Source of the DNA: Amyelois transitella
Taxonomy: Eukaryota; Arthropoda; Insecta; Lepidoptera; Pyralidae
Direction: 5' to 3'
Assembly: GCF_032362555.1 (NCBI RefSeq)
Contig: NC_083513.1
Coordinates: 8,432,001-8,496,000, forward strand
DNA length: 64,000 nt
Shown: positions 35,710 through 48,792 of the stretch, piece by piece
Layout: every line of letters starts with the position of its first letter
Position numbering within the stretch: position 1 is the stretch's first letter
Notes under the pieces: model-generated
Database searches by the model: none
What the model saw: only the letters and a program-made list of their open reading frames with translations
Told to the model about the DNA's origin: nothing
Program-made: the position numbers and the translations under genes

Positions 35710-35751
35710 AGGCGGAACTGCCGAAGCGAAGATGGGCAGTTCCGCCTTTTT
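35710..35751 (+). repeat. GC-rich hairpin followed by T run
   Basis: GGCGGAACTGCC (35711-35722) pairs exactly with 35735-35746; TTTTT follows. It looks like a bacterial intrinsic terminator but sits in plain moth DNA. Confidence 0.85.
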
Positions 35752-36099
35752 AATGTTACATTGGCAAATAAAATGTTTTTCTAATATTCAGCAATAAATG
35801 TCATCGCTTTAATTTCACTGTGAAATGACTTCGCTATTCGCTTTGCTATGCTATGCTTCGGTATTTTTTGGGTTCTATACTATTTTATATACTTACTTAC
35901 TAGCGTCAACCGAAGCTCCTCCCGCATTGAATTAAACGTAGGTACGTTTTTTTTAAGTTCGTATAGCCCGTGTTACTACTCAACGTTGATTCTAACATTG
36001 CGCAAAAATCGTGAAAATTTTAGTCAAAATCGTTCAGTAGATAGTTATTCGTTTAGAAGTAAAAAGTAAAATTTTTATTTTAATTCAAAATATTACGTG

Positions 36100-36560
36100 G
36101 TAGGTATATAAGTATGGATATGGGCATAGGGCTCTCTACATCGGTAGGGTAATCGGACGTCACGTGTGCATTCCGAAACTTCTATCGATAGTTCGATTAA
36201 AAATGCGCAAATTCACGCTAGTTAACCCCGGGTGGTTTACACGGTCCCAATCCGACGCCAGCCGAAGCCTTATCGTGCAATCAATGTACACACATCAAAC
36301 GGTACCGGCGAGCTTCATTCACAAGCACAGGTGAAACCTTCCCGTTTCACATTCGGCACGCGCTACTGCCAAAGATTCTAATTTTTTATTCGAATCGAAA
36401 CGAGACGGCGTTATTCGAATCTCGAATGAATTCTATCAGAGAGACGGAGATGGACCTTTTTTTATCGGCGTCGTCGAGATGGTAATTAATTTGATCAGTG
36501 TACGTTAACTTCGTAGTGGTTAGTGCGGTGTTTGCACGATGATTTCGCGGTTACGATAAA
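36100..36560 (+). promoter_or_regulatory. CpG-rich candidate promoter region
   Basis: GACGTCACGTG (36157-36166, overlapping CRE half and E-box), a perfect DRE TATCGATA (36183-36190), and an initiator-like ATCAGTG at about 36494-36500. GC content is well above the surroundings. No coding exon was identified next to it. Confidence 0.35.
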
Positions 36561-36832
36561 GTAGGTGATGGCATGTGATATCCATTATGGTGGTACGATT
36601 TCCTTAGTTACGAGGTGCAATAAATTTTATAGGTTTAGTTTTTCCAAGATAGAAATTAACTTTAGTTTTTCGAACGCGTTTGGTCTGGATATTGTTTATA
36701 ATGCGGACATTAATATGCGACAACGGTGCTCTACGATTAGCATTTGCGTCAATTGCATACATTTTTTATATTTTTATATTCTATTTGTATTACTTAATTA
36801 AGAAATAAATATCCCTGGTATCATATTTATGT

Positions 36833-37028
36833 GATGTCGTTAAATGCGACTAAGGGTTAGGTTTATAAACTTCATTCTTCTTTAAGGCGATGAGCTAGTA
36901 ACCTGTCACTATTTGAATTTCAAATCTAGCATTAAGCCAAATAGCTGAATGCGGCCTAATAGTCTTTTCAAGAATGTTAGCTATGTCTACCCCGCAAGGG
37001 ATATAGACATGATTATATGTTTGTATAT
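36833..37028 (+). mobile_element. SINE-A, 5' truncated
   Basis: GATGTCGTTAAATGCGACTA through the intact 3' hairpin and ATTATATGTTTGTAT. Confidence 0.83.
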
Positions 37029-37669
37029 TAATGGAAATAGTTCTTGCTAGTGTGTAAAGGTAAGACTAGTTAGACCTTATAAGCAAAGAAGGATTTACTG
37101 TATTGACTTGACTGTGTAATTACAGTTATTGATGAATGAAAAGTCTAAAATCAATCAGTGGGTAACTTGAACTGGTAAAAATATTTGTTCTAATTTCTAT
37201 TTATATTTATCCGTACATTTTTAATATTTTCATTTAATTTTGCATGTAGAGCCAATATATCCATTCTCTCAAGCAAAAGTATGGTCATAACGATGAAATC
37301 TGAAATGGAAATTGTTACATGTTTGGAAAAATTATGGTCTTAATGTCCACAGGCAGAATTTAAAATAATGTTCACGCGAGAAAAGTCCCTTGTAGAAGAT
37401 AGTGTTACACACGCAGTGCAAAATTTGTAATAAGAGTTAGTTGTAGAGTAAAGAGCAACTAAAATGTTGGTCTAGATTATAAACTGTTACTAGTACCAGA
37501 TGCCCCGTGTCCTTTTTTGGATCTTTAAAAATATCATTAGGTAAGTGAAGACCAAGTTTTATAAAGGCTTTTCCTTGTTTGTCATCAACATTGGGAATTA
37601 CTGGATTCAGCTTCATGAAAACATCACAACTTAAAATGCAGTATCACTCCACAAGAAAATGTGCCTACT

Positions 37670-37929
37670 TCTCCGCTCTGCAAGTTTCCGAGAGCATCGA
37701 CATTCTTCTCTTTATCGATGTCGATACTTTCCACCTGTGCTGCGGGGGCCGGGCGGCAGGTGCTGCCCAGACGCGGCGGCGCGTCAGTCTTCCGCGGCCA
37801 TCGCTCCGGCAACACGTCGCGACCGTACCTCGACACCGATCACACGTGCGTGGCGCAACCCTATTTTGTTGTTCCAATTTTAAAAGTGCTGTGCCAACTT
37901 GTGTGTAGGATTTTACTTTTCGATTCCCG
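37670..37929 (+). other. CpG-rich candidate exon ending at a strong donor
   Basis: 37735-37860 is the most CpG-rich stretch of the window (CGCGGCGGCGCGTCAGTCTT). The plus sequence continues without break to TTCCCG|GTAAGTTT (donor after 37929). Three frames are open across much of it, as expected of GC-rich DNA. One reads GRQVLPRRGGASVFRGHRSG then NTSRPYLDTDHTCVAQP, which I do not recognise. It could be a 5' UTR exon or a coding exon. Confidence 0.35.
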
Positions 37930-38157
37930 GTAAGTTTGAATTTTGTTACTGGCCTGTTATAAATGAATTAACTATAACGTGTTTCTATCATTCGCGACGG
38001 TAAATTCATCGTGTTTTGATGTGGAAGTATGTTAGTAACAGTATACGATCATTCGAAATTTACAGAAACGAATACGTTTGTGATACCTGTTCGTAAGTTT
38101 ACTATAACTAATGGATCAGTGCGATAGCTTATCTGAAGAATAAGGTTTTAATTAGTC

Positions 38158-38358
38158 ATGCCCCACATAAGTTTAGCACTTAAAAAGTTGGTTGGAGAAG
38201 TTTTTGAGTTAGAAATGAGTGGGAGATCAGCCTTTTATGCGGAAAGATGGTGTTGCTACGAGATGAGAGATAAGATACGAGTTTTACAAAGAGTGCTAAG
38301 TGCCGCATACAAAAGACATCAACGGGCTCTGAATGTTTGTGACATGAAATATGTATAA
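38158..38358 (+). CDS. Unrecognised 66-codon frame
   Basis: It begins M-P-H-I-S-L-A-L-K-K-L, is rich in Arg, Lys, Glu and Ala, and could form one amphipathic helix at residues 25-55. It lies just downstream of the CpG-rich candidate exon; an acceptor-like ATTTACAG ends at 38064. There is no family match and no direct evidence of expression. It may be chance. Confidence 0.2.
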   Translation: MPHISLALKKLVGEVFELEMSGRSAFYAERWCCYEMRDKIRVLQRVLSAAYKRHQRALNVCDMKYV

Positions 38359-38359
38359 T

Positions 38360-40504
38360 ATAGAAGTAAAACTCAACTATTTGCAGTTATCTTAAATATA
38401 CGCCATTTAATTTATGTTTTTAAGGAAAAGAAGGCTGTCGATTGTGCACCATTAAAATACCTTTTGTTTAAATTAATGAGAAAGTTTTCGAAATAAATAT
38501 GAGAAAAATCACTACCGTCACTCCATAGAAGGTTCCAGGATTCACAACACGTCCAACTACATACTTTTTGTGTCGTTTGTAATAAAAGAATTGAACATTC
38601 AAGAAGGGAACCTAAGATTGATTGATGAAATTCTACTTGTTTTTTTCTGAAAGCTGCACCTAGTCGCTTCATGGTCACCTAGTATGGAAAACCTAAAATA
38701 TACCTATAATCTAAAATATCGATATCAATGCTCTAACAATCCTTTCTCATCTCTTCGTTTTTGCCAAATAGGTCAAAAACGGAGAGTTGAGAAAGGACAT
38801 GCGTGCAGTTAATTTAATTAAACTTTGTATTATAATATAAGGCATAATAATATTTATAGACTTATTATTTGAAGTGGTACATTTGTAGTTTCTCCATTTT
38901 TTGTTTCCGTGATAGTGTCAACGGGTGTCAACGTAATTTTACAACTCTGTGCATCACAACTTCTTTTCGCTTAATACTATTTTATCTGTCATCTAAATGT
39001 TTATGGTTGAGCATGGTAATTTTTCAGAAACCTTATCTTACAAAAATAGGTAGTGGTATGATAGCAAATTGACAGTAAACCGATTGTCATCACCGTCATC
39101 TCAGCTTTATTTATTGTAAGTTCACTGCTTGACATGTTTCTCTAAAGGATTTCCATCTTGACGCGTTGGAAGCGTCCCTGCGTCTTCCTGCTTTAAATAG
39201 GTACCTCTAACAGTTTTGTTCATAAATAATATACATAAATTCACGGCTCTTTCCCGGAGGAGTAGTCAGAGACTACATCTTTCCACTTGGCACGATCCCT
39301 GCGTATTCTATTCGTAATTTCAATTATATTCATAACTTTCATCATGCAATCTCGGCGATTTCGGGTACTTCTGATGTTAACTAAAATGATGGATCTATTT
39401 TATACATAGTATATATTGGCTATTCTATACATAGTATATTATACCTCTTTAATGAAACATCCAATGAAACTCGTACCCATTAAAAATGTGTGAAAAATCA
39501 ATTAATACTTCTATGAGTTTGTGAGACATTCCAATAGATGGTTGATAAATTCTTTAACACGGGTATCTTGATTAGTGGACAGTAAAATAAAGAGTACACA
39601 GAATGTATGTATTTTTCTGTGTATTCAAAATATAAAAACCGTACTATGTCTACATAAGTGCTTGTACTTGCAATAGTTTCGCGCTGTGTGTATGTAGAAG
39701 ACTACAAGAGGACAAGAGCGCTACAAAATTATTATTGTTATTGTTAATTCTTGATCGCACCCGCAGCTTATAATGCTGATGCGTATGCGTCTATTGGAGA
39801 ATTTGACTTCATTTCACTTCACTTCTGATATCAAATAAAAATTATGTAAGCACTTGCCCAAGAGAACGGAGATGATTTTATTTATTATTATTTATTTATT
39901 TCTTCGTTCGTTGTATGTTATGTTTAAAAGTATCTATAAATAAATTGAAATAAATGGTAAAATGTTATTATCTTTTAAGCATAATTAAAGTACCTAAATA
40001 TTATAAAGATGCATGTGTATTTTCTATGTAAGCATTGGTTTCTAAAACTTATGCTTATTTTATTAATCTTTCTATTGTTTATCTTAGCATAAATATTATT
40101 GTTTAGATTTCATTGAAAAAAGGTAAAGGACAAAAGGTTATGCTAATCAGCAAATCTGTTTTATATTCCCAATGGTTTTCCGCCTTTTTGAGTAATTATT
40201 CCGAGAGACATATAAATAACAGGGAATTACGCTCGAACCATTTAATTAATATTATTTGGTAAAATTTTAATAAGAAAGTCGATGCCAATACTTTAAGAAG
40301 CTATTTTAATTATATTCTACGATGTAAGTGATTATTTTATTGCGTATTAATTTCTTATTTTGAAACTTATAACTTTGCATAGTAACTACAGTCCGCTACG
40401 AAAAATGGTATAATCGGGTCACGCTGAATTTCTATATTCCTTTAAGTCAGTTCAGACCGAGATGAAACGCGGCACAACATTTTATTACTTAAGTACTTTT
40501 AAAC
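38360..40504. other. Gene-poor DNA with one old LINE-T fragment
   Basis: 39244-39372 (minus) has CGGCTCTTTCCCGGAGGAGT and CTTTCCACTTGGCACGATCC, degraded LINE-T 3' sequence. A TATCGATA lies near 38717. Nothing else recognised. Confidence 0.5.
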
Positions 40505-40770
40505 GCCGTGTGGTTCCCGGCACTATTACAAAAAAGAATAGGACCACTCCATCTCTTTCCCATGGATGTCGTAAAAGGCGACTAAGGGATAGGCTTATAA
40601 ACTTAGGATTCCTCTTTTAGGCGATGGGCTAGCAACCTGTCACTATTTGAATCTCGGTTCTATCATTAAGCCAAATAGCTGAACGTGGCCATTCAGTCTT
40701 TTCAAGACTGTTGGCTCTGTCTACCCCGCAAGGGATATAGACGTGATCATATGTATGTATGTATGTATGT
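40505..40770 (+). mobile_element. SINE-A, full length, best-preserved copy
   Basis: 5' head GCCGTGTGGTTCCCGGC can fold (GCCG with CGGC). The body carries GGACCACTCCATCTCTTTCC, GATGGGCTAGCAACCTGTC and the small conserved hairpin AGTCTTTTCAAGACT. The 3' part has an outer stem GTCTA/TAGAC around CCC-GCAA-GGG, then GTGATCATATGTATG and further TATG units. It has no tRNA-type A/B box that I can see. Confidence 0.93.
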
Positions 40771-41690
40771 CTTCGTTCGTATTTAATTTGATTAGCTAGA
40801 TAAACTCTGTTCTCTCGATTTTTGAATCGGAATGTTAATTAAACAGATATATATTTGCTAATTAGACGTTTATCAGCTAATAAGATGCGTGTAGGCTTTC
40901 AATTTCCACTCATGCCATCCGCAATAATTTTGTGTTAGGAAGATCGATGGATATTCCTACTTGTTGGCAATAAATATATATTTATTTAAGTGGATATGTA
41001 AAGGTACTTATTTCAGTTCAGTATTGACGAAATGTAAACTAAATAAAATAATAACTCGACAGATTTTGATGTAAGGATTGTTGCCTCAAACAGAAATTTT
41101 TAATATAGGTAACCGTAGCACTTAAATATATTACGACTCTTAACTTGAATATATATATATATAAATCTACCATCCGCTATTTTTTTTTAACTCTTCTTTA
41201 TGTACTTTTTGCCAGTGCAATGAATGCAAATGATAGAATTGAGATTCATTCATTTATTCATATAGACAAATCTATATCCCCTCCCACGTCTATATAAGAG
41301 ACTAATAATAATAATAATTGAGATTCAATTAGTGAATTAGTTCAGTGATTTAACTTATTAAAGGATAATTATATTAATTACCTACCAGTTTCGTTCACGA
41401 TACAAAACTATTAACTTATTACTCTCCTCATTTCAGAAATCTGTTAGTGATTCTGTATGGCTGTATGCTTACGGACGAGATATGAGAGTAAAAAATGTTA
41501 CACTTCGGAAGTAGGCTAACCGTAAATAAAATTATAATTGGCTTTGTCTCTCGCTCCACGCATCTTCACGGTGTTTTAACACAGTATGGAGTTTGTAGCC
41601 AGCCTTAGAATTATCTTGATAATGCTCACACTAATTAGTGTTTTAATACTTATCGTGTTATCAAAGGGTGGGCATTTAACATGCATAAAT
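40771..41690. other. AT-rich DNA, nothing recognised
   Basis: A short (TA)n at 41150-41163. No exon-like segment. Confidence 0.4.
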
Positions 41691-41692
41691 AT

Positions 41693-41766
41693 AATGACGT
41701 CTTTATCCCTTGCGGGGTAGACAGAGCCAGCGGTCTTAAAATACTGACAGGCCACGTTCAGCATTA
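41693..41766 (-). mobile_element. SINE-A 3' fragment
   Basis: GACGTCTTTATCCCTTGCGG, GTAGACAGAGCC and CAGGCCACGTTCAGC. Confidence 0.8.
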
Positions 41767-42114
41767 AAATCTGCAAATAAGGTAAGTACTAATTTAATCT
41801 ATATCCTCCTTTTATGAAGCCGGTTATCGTTTTAAGTGTAACAAACTTTTTCCAAAAAATCGTATCAAAATCGGTTCAGCGTAACGCGAGATAATCGCGG
41901 ACGAAAATACATACCTGCATACAGGTGAACTGAGAACCACATATTTTTGAAGGCGATTAAATACACCTTTTCTTTGGTTTCCTCATCCCTTTAACGCTTT
42001 ATTAGAAATCCTGAGGAAAATTCGTCAACATAATTACATATTTTCTCTCAGAATTAAACATGTCTTTCGGTCCGCGTTGTTATATACTTGGTTCATATTT
42101 TGTACGTACAGACA

Positions 42115-42278
42115 TATTTTGTACCAACAGTCTTTAAAAGACCGAAAGGTGACGTACGAGTATGTATGGCTTTATGATGGAATTGAGATTCAAATAGTGA
42201 CAGGTTGCTAGCCCATCGCCTACAAAAGGAATCCTAAGTTTATGTCCCTATCCCTTAGTCGCCTCTTACGAAATCCAT
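42115..42278 (-). mobile_element. SINE-A middle fragment
   Basis: CAACAGTCTTTAAAAGACCG, AGTGACAGGTTGCTAGCCCA and CCCTTAGTCGCCTCTTACG; both ends missing. Confidence 0.82.
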
Positions 42279-45200
42279 GTTAAATATTAAATGTTAATAT
42301 ATCTTCAGTCAAAAGCAACTGTTACCCAATAAACTGCTTTACAACAAGCAGTAGTTGAGAATCTTTAGTGGTCTGCAGAAAACCGCAGGAATACTGCTAG
42401 ATTAAATTGTTTGTACAAATGTTCGCCTCAATGCAACGGTCCGATTTTATGGACGAAGATTGCCTTTAACCTACTGTGTAAAAGAGGGTTATGTCTTCCA
42501 AACGTGTGTTCTTTAGCAGCATATAAGCCTTCATGGATTTAAGGTAGTGTGGATTTAATTTCTTCTAGTTGTGATGGTTTATTGAAAGCATATTTCGTAA
42601 TGTTGTTTTTTATTAACATTGTAATATAAATAAACATTTCATTATATTTTAACAAAAAAAAAAAATATTTACCGTAAGGTAATTTAATATCTATTGTCTT
42701 GTGCCAACGTGCATAAAGTTTAAATAAATAAATAAGGAGGTAATATTTTCTTCTATTGACCCGATTTTAATAGGTCGTACAGACATAATCATGTAATGAA
42801 AGAAATTATTCAAAATTTGACAAACTCATAGATGTCCTCACCATTAGGTGATAATTTGAATTCCCAGGAAAGATTTTTTGCAAAGGCAAAGGTCCCAATC
42901 ATATTACTAGCGATGATAGTAAATATACCAAACATGCTGAGTTATGATTGATTTTATGGATATAATTATGTATGATGAGTTTAAAGTCTCAGTTAAGTCT
43001 TACTAGAATTCATTGAACCCGCATGCGCCTGACCCAATTTTTTATGAGTTGTTAAAGCCCCGAATTCCCTAAATTCCTGAAGGCGAAGCATCGAGTAATA
43101 GTTAATACTTTACTAGACAGGTGCTCACGAGATTCAACATCAAAAATTCCTTCCGAAACAAGTTTTTAATAATGATCCTCTATGTAATATTATCCCTATA
43201 ATAAACGCTAACAGAGGAACGAATCCGAATATTCGATTAGTAATGTTCATAAAATAATCCCTTGTAATTTATTTAAAAGAACCTCCATGGTTACTATAAT
43301 TCATTTAAGATAAGTAAAATTTATGGACGGTTCAAAGTTGAGAGGATGTTGCCTGTTGCCGCTGGTACAATGGTGAGGGAAAAGCGGGAAACAATTTTCC
43401 TTGTTAGTAAATAGAATTTAGATATTTTTTGGCAGTGGCCAGTTTGAATACATTTTCTAAATAAAAAAAAATTGAAGATTTGTGTATAGCAGTCCTAATT
43501 TACATATTACAAAATAGACATGGGGTTTCGTTCCCGGTTTACTTTCATCATAATTTCTTCAGTAGATTTTGCGTGAAAGAGAACCAAATAAACATCCACA
43601 CATCCTTACAAACTTCCGTATTTACAATATAAGTAGGATGTTAAGTATCTAACGTACCTAATTCAAACAAATTCTCTTGTGTTGCACCAAACGATTAAGT
43701 GGGCGTACAATGCAAGGTTAGATTAAATACCCATCTATTATTATTATGTTATATATGTATTAGGCTACTACTACGAAGTTATATGATTTTAACACTATGC
43801 TTCCAACCTATCTTAGTTGTGATTTATGTATAAAGTATCTATGTTAACATCGGTGGATTCCCCAAGATATTTTCTTTAATTTGATAAATCCCTCCTTGTA
43901 AAGTTTCTATTACGAATGTTTTTGTGTATAGTAACAGTTAAACCGAGATATATTCGAGTGGGATATTTTGATTTATTCGTCTTTTACAAAAAAACACAGA
44001 TTCTTAACTTTTACTCACAGTTGGAATTCGTGGGCATATCTAGATAATAAAAATAACAATGTAGCTTTGTTTATTTTAAATCTATATTAAGTGGCATTAA
44101 ATACATCAAAACGCTAGGCCAATGTCATTGAAAGTTGGGATTTTTAATACAAAACTCAACATTTTTGATTTCGAACTCTCACTTGGATAAAAATGGCCGA
44201 GCGGCCGCAGAATTCCATAAAATCATTATTAATTTATTAATGTATACGCTGGCCGCGCTCTCTCTGTAAAGAATTCATGGTACGGTGGCTAGTGTTGCCA
44301 ACTCTAATGTAAACTAAAACTGTAAGTCTCTGTTGAAAACTGTACTTCCATTTACGAGACAATTTTTGTGAATTCCTAGACAGAATGACCTTATTTTTTC
44401 ATAAATTTCTTAAAATTCACGAATTTTTACTTGGAATCGACCTACTTTTAGAAAAACAATACAATGAAGAATTAAGATTTGGAATTTACAACTGAAAACT
44501 AAATTTGGCATCGAAAAACAGTAGATCTGCTGAATTCTGCCGGTTAAATTACTGGTTGGAAACATTGACAGTGGCCGTATCCTCTTTAGCGATTGGACGA
44601 TAACGTCACTCGAATCGCGTCGAACCTAACCGGCGGATTATGGGAATTTGCGCAATTTATTCCCTATATTAATCATTAGTGCAAGAAAAAGTCTACTGCA
44701 GTCAATTCTTGGCTTGTTAAAAATATATTTCTTTATATCGAGTGGGATATTAAGCGTAGAAGTAAGTATTTTGCATATCGAGGTGTAAGGTGCAACTCAA
44801 CTAGTCGTAAATATTATGGTTAAATTAACTATCTGAAAATCAATCCCATTATGAAACCAATTAGCTCAACGTGGCCTCTGAACCTTTTGACGACTTTTGT
44901 CTACCTGCCCCTTAGGGGCTAAAGATTGATATTTCTAACACACACACATAATATATTAATAAAGCATATATTTTTTCTTTCAAAATTAGAAGTTCAATTT
45001 CAAAATTTTAATGTCTGAATAGTAAACGTTTGTACGTACGCATGAAGAGCGAATAAACTTAGTTTTCATTTAACAGCAAACATCCGACATAAACTTTCCT
45101 TTCTTTAATTTTATTATATTTTTTAGTTCAAGTGTATCTGTATAAAAGAGAAATCACTGATATAATGCGTAATGTTTTCATATCATTGTTCTTCAAGTTA

Positions 45201-47140
45201 TTTCTAGAACCGACCGTATTAGTATGATCGGATTTAGTTTCTTTTAATATTAATTAAACTCTGTACATCATCAACAACAGAATAGAATACGGCAGGACAG
45301 TTTAATGAAATAGATTTCTTTTGATAGACCTAAATATGCTTAAAACATTGTGCAACATTTTCTTTAAAATTAATCTTTCATTAACTTAAAATTGACACTC
45401 AAGAATGTGTAATATTGAAAGCGTTGGAAAATGAAATTCGTGAGAGCTATCCGCCACTTCATGTGTACACGCGAGCCGCGTTCAACAAATATACCGTAAT
45501 ACACGGAAACTAAAAACTGATAGAAGCGGCACCACAAAAAATAGACGCAACAATCAACTTGACGTGTACATCGATCAACTTGAATGCAACATCTGCAATT
45601 CACATAAGAACAAGCTTAAGTTAAAATTCAGAAAATGCAACAATAAAGATGACGCGCATATCAACTTCAATAAGAATACCAGTTGGATGAAGTAGATTTA
45701 AAATTTAAAAAATGTTAGTACTCAGATTACAGCAATGTAATTGATGGGCATATTGACTTGAAGAATGGCTGGGAATACGATTTCAGAACAACATTTTGAG
45801 AAGATTTGCAAGATTAAAAACTCATATTCCCACGCAATTCATTGTAAGGCATATTTATTATATGGAAGTAAGTAGGTAAGTGTAAATTTATCAAGATCTT
45901 TTTATTAATATTTAGGACCTTCTTTGCGAAATGAATGTTTGGGTGTAAAAATATATTATAATAAAATTTGAATTACTTTTGCCGTTATAATCTAAAACAC
46001 GCGGAAATAAAAAGAAAGAAACATATATCTAACCATATGGCAGAAAGTAATGGCAAGTCAAGATTACTAGCCGTGATAAATTGTAGTAGCTTCATAGTCT
46101 CGGTTAAAAATATTGATTTCAATAAGCCGCCAATAAATCACATTAAATATGCTTAAAGTCTGATAATTGAACTTGTTTCTAAACCATAATTGTCATATTT
46201 GACAACATACCCGTAGGTAGTACCTACCTTATTACTTAGTTAGTACCTACTATTACTTAGGTAAGTAATTATGAAAAATGTCAATTTAAAAACCGTTCGC
46301 CGTGTCTAGTATGCCTTATTGCTACACAGTAAACGGACCAAGACATTTGAAATTAAAAATGTAACGGCGTGATCTTATAAACAATTGCTCCGATTTTCCT
46401 TAGAAATTAATGCAGCATCATTCTCATTATCAGCAAGCAGAACTATTATAAGTAGCCTTTTGATGGACAGCTTATGTGTGTGTAATTATATGCATAGATA
46501 TACGAGTATGTGTACTGTGCACACAATACATAAAACGTAACATAAAACACGTCCCAAAATGTATTTAATTCAATTTATTTCTTCCCGAAATTTTACTGAT
46601 TTAGGTAATAGCGGTAGAGTTAAATTTGATACTACTCCCTAGTTTATTATTGTAAAACAGCAACATTCATCAATACATTTTAATTACTTTGTTTACTAAT
46701 TATATTTTGAACATTTAGTATTTGTACTGTACCATGAACACTGTTGTTTATTAGTACTTAAATTATGAGTGGCTTCATTATGGTTCTCACAAATAAGATC
46801 CGTTTAAGTTACATTAGAAGAAGAATAAGTACCTAATACATAAGATTTTTGATTTGCTGTATAGGTTATTACTCCCTAACTTTTAGTTATACTTTTTGGA
46901 ACATGCGTGTGATTTATGTTTTTATGAAGATTTACGTAAAACAGACAACGAAAAGAGTCAACAAACTCAGCTAAATCATCCATTGGAGCGTTGCAAAAAT
47001 ATGACCGGACATACTAACATGACAGAAAAACTTTTTCAATACAAGACAATGATAAGACAATATTAAATGAATAATGAATAAGCAATGTCAATATTACAAG
47101 AGCACATCAGCGTTTTTGAGGCTGCATATGAATAATTTAT
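42279..47140. other. Long gene-poor stretch
   Basis: Contains a minus-oriented lepidopteran repeat end (43545-43635), an old SINE-A fragment (44848-44930, plus: AGCTCAACGTGGCCTCTGA, GTCTACCTGCCCCTTAGGGG) and a GC-richer patch at 44580-44650 with a CRE-like AACGTCA. Short frames, such as 45370-45603, lack recognisable features. Confidence 0.45.
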
Positions 47141-47144
47141 TAGA

Positions 47145-48792
47145 GCTAACTGTACGGACAAGTGTATGGATGACAATAGTGGTATCAATGCTACTGGATG
47201 GGTTATTAAAAAACCGAATGTGACTGCGCATTTGGGCGGTAACACATCAATCCTTTATTATGTCTTGGATATAATAGACCCTGAGGGCAATCGAGTTACC
47301 ATGCGAGACTTCATTATTATTTCACATTCAAGTGGCCCAAATAAAACTGTCTGGTAGCTTTTTGCATCCAAAAATAAATGTTCAAGTAATTCAACATCTT
47401 TGAACATTAGTTTTAGGATGAGAATTTCCCGTATAAAATGAATTTTATGTCCCTTAAAAGCATAGTGTGAATGTGTTATGATAAATGTCGCATCCCATAT
47501 TTTCATACTTAGATCATTTGTGTTAGATTCCTCTTTGTTGCAACAATGTTCTAATAACATGATATTAAAATGTAGAATACATTTGTTATTTTAACACCCA
47601 ATAAATAACTTTCAAATTCTCTAGATCTATAATCGCCACAACCAAGTGATAATGAGAATAACTACAATTCATTCAGTTTACAACTTGTGAGATTTTATCA
47701 ATGGTCATATACAGAGGTCATTTATTACTATAATGTCACCATCACTCTTTGCTGACATGTCTATTCTCTTTGTATTACTTATAGGGCCTTATCAGAGTCC
47801 ATTCAATTGATTTAAGCTTGATTTATCATGTTTTGAATATGGTTTGTTGATCTGGGCCGTTCCTAAGTTAATTTTGTTGGTGGTCATTCATCAATATTGT
47901 CAATATAAATATTTTGTAGGATATCCTTAGAATGTCTCTGTTTAAAGTATTGAGGATAAATTTATGATTATAAAATTTCGTAAATAAACAAATGGGCGAT
48001 TGAATATCTTTTTGATTCGCATTTTGCAGTTACCAATATGGATTTTTAAACGTTGATTGTAAATGAAATTGATTTTTATTTTACAAACTGACTATTTTCA
48101 TTTAATTTGTAAGTCAAAGACAACATATTGGGGCGAATACAATGTAAAATGTTGTCAGTGCACTTATTTTTTTTTCCTTCCTAGTTTTGGCGTGGCCTGG
48201 GGTGCGTTAGTCAGGTTTTTACACGAAACAACTTATTTCTGACCCATATTGGATCGTGGTAAAAGCTGTACTAGACGAATACCCCTATTCTCTTAGTCAC
48301 CTTTTGCAACACTCAGTGGTCATTTTCTTCTAAGTCCCGGGAACCACACGTCACGATTAGTGCTAATAATTTTATACAACCAGAAAGGTATATAACGGAT
48401 TCCAAATTTAATAGTAATTATCGGCAGAAGTTAGTTTCTTAGCTGACAGTATATCATAATTACTAATAGTAATTGCGTTTTAACTCATCGGCTGACTGAT
48501 CACTAGATGTTCCTCGTATGCTTGTTGAATAGAAGCGTATTTGGAAGTTATTACATGCTATTGTCCAACTTATACTAGAATGAGTGTAGTATGTTACCTC
48601 AAATTTAGTACGAGAAGCATTCTATTATCGAGTTGTATACCGTGGAATGCACATCAAAATATAATTATTTCAGATAATAAAGAAGAGGTTGAATTAGAAA
48701 TTTTTGGAGGAGCGATAACGAAGGATGAAGATGGACCAACCCTGTCAAACCTGTTCGAGTTGATTCATATACTATTTGAAAAAGGCTTTTGA
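47145..48792 (+). CDS. Possible small secreted-protein gene, two exon candidates (weak CBM39-like similarity)
   Basis: After an acceptor-like TTATTAG (to 47143) a frame reads N-C-T-D-K-C, then NATGWVIKKPNVTAHLGGNT, then YYVLDIIDPEGNRVTMRDFI, stopping at 47357. The W-x-I-x-x-P-N-V-T-x-x-L-G-G...YYV pattern recalls the N-terminal glucan-binding (CBM39) domain of insect beta-glucan recognition proteins, but it is short. There are five N-glycosylation sequons. A second candidate exon follows ATTATTTCAG at about 48672 and encodes EEVELEIFGGAITKDEDGPT, then LFELIHILFEKGF and a stop. I could not find a donor that joins them, nor a signal-peptide exon, so it may be a pseudogene. Confidence 0.25.
48176..48352. 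repeat. Family C fragment (+) joined to SINE-A head fragment (-)
   Basis: TTAGTCAGGTTTTTACACGA (family C) is followed at about 48280 by CTATTCTCTTAGTCACC and CCCGGGAACCACACG (SINE-A). Confidence 0.6.

Noticed and set aside
35710-35751. Bacterial contamination inferred from a terminator-like hairpin
   Set aside because: Flanks are ordinary moth repeat and AT-rich DNA; no bacterial gene or ribosome-binding pattern is nearby.
37624-37877. Cys/Arg-rich minus-strand protein
   Set aside because: A by-product of CpG-rich sequence; splice signals support the plus strand.
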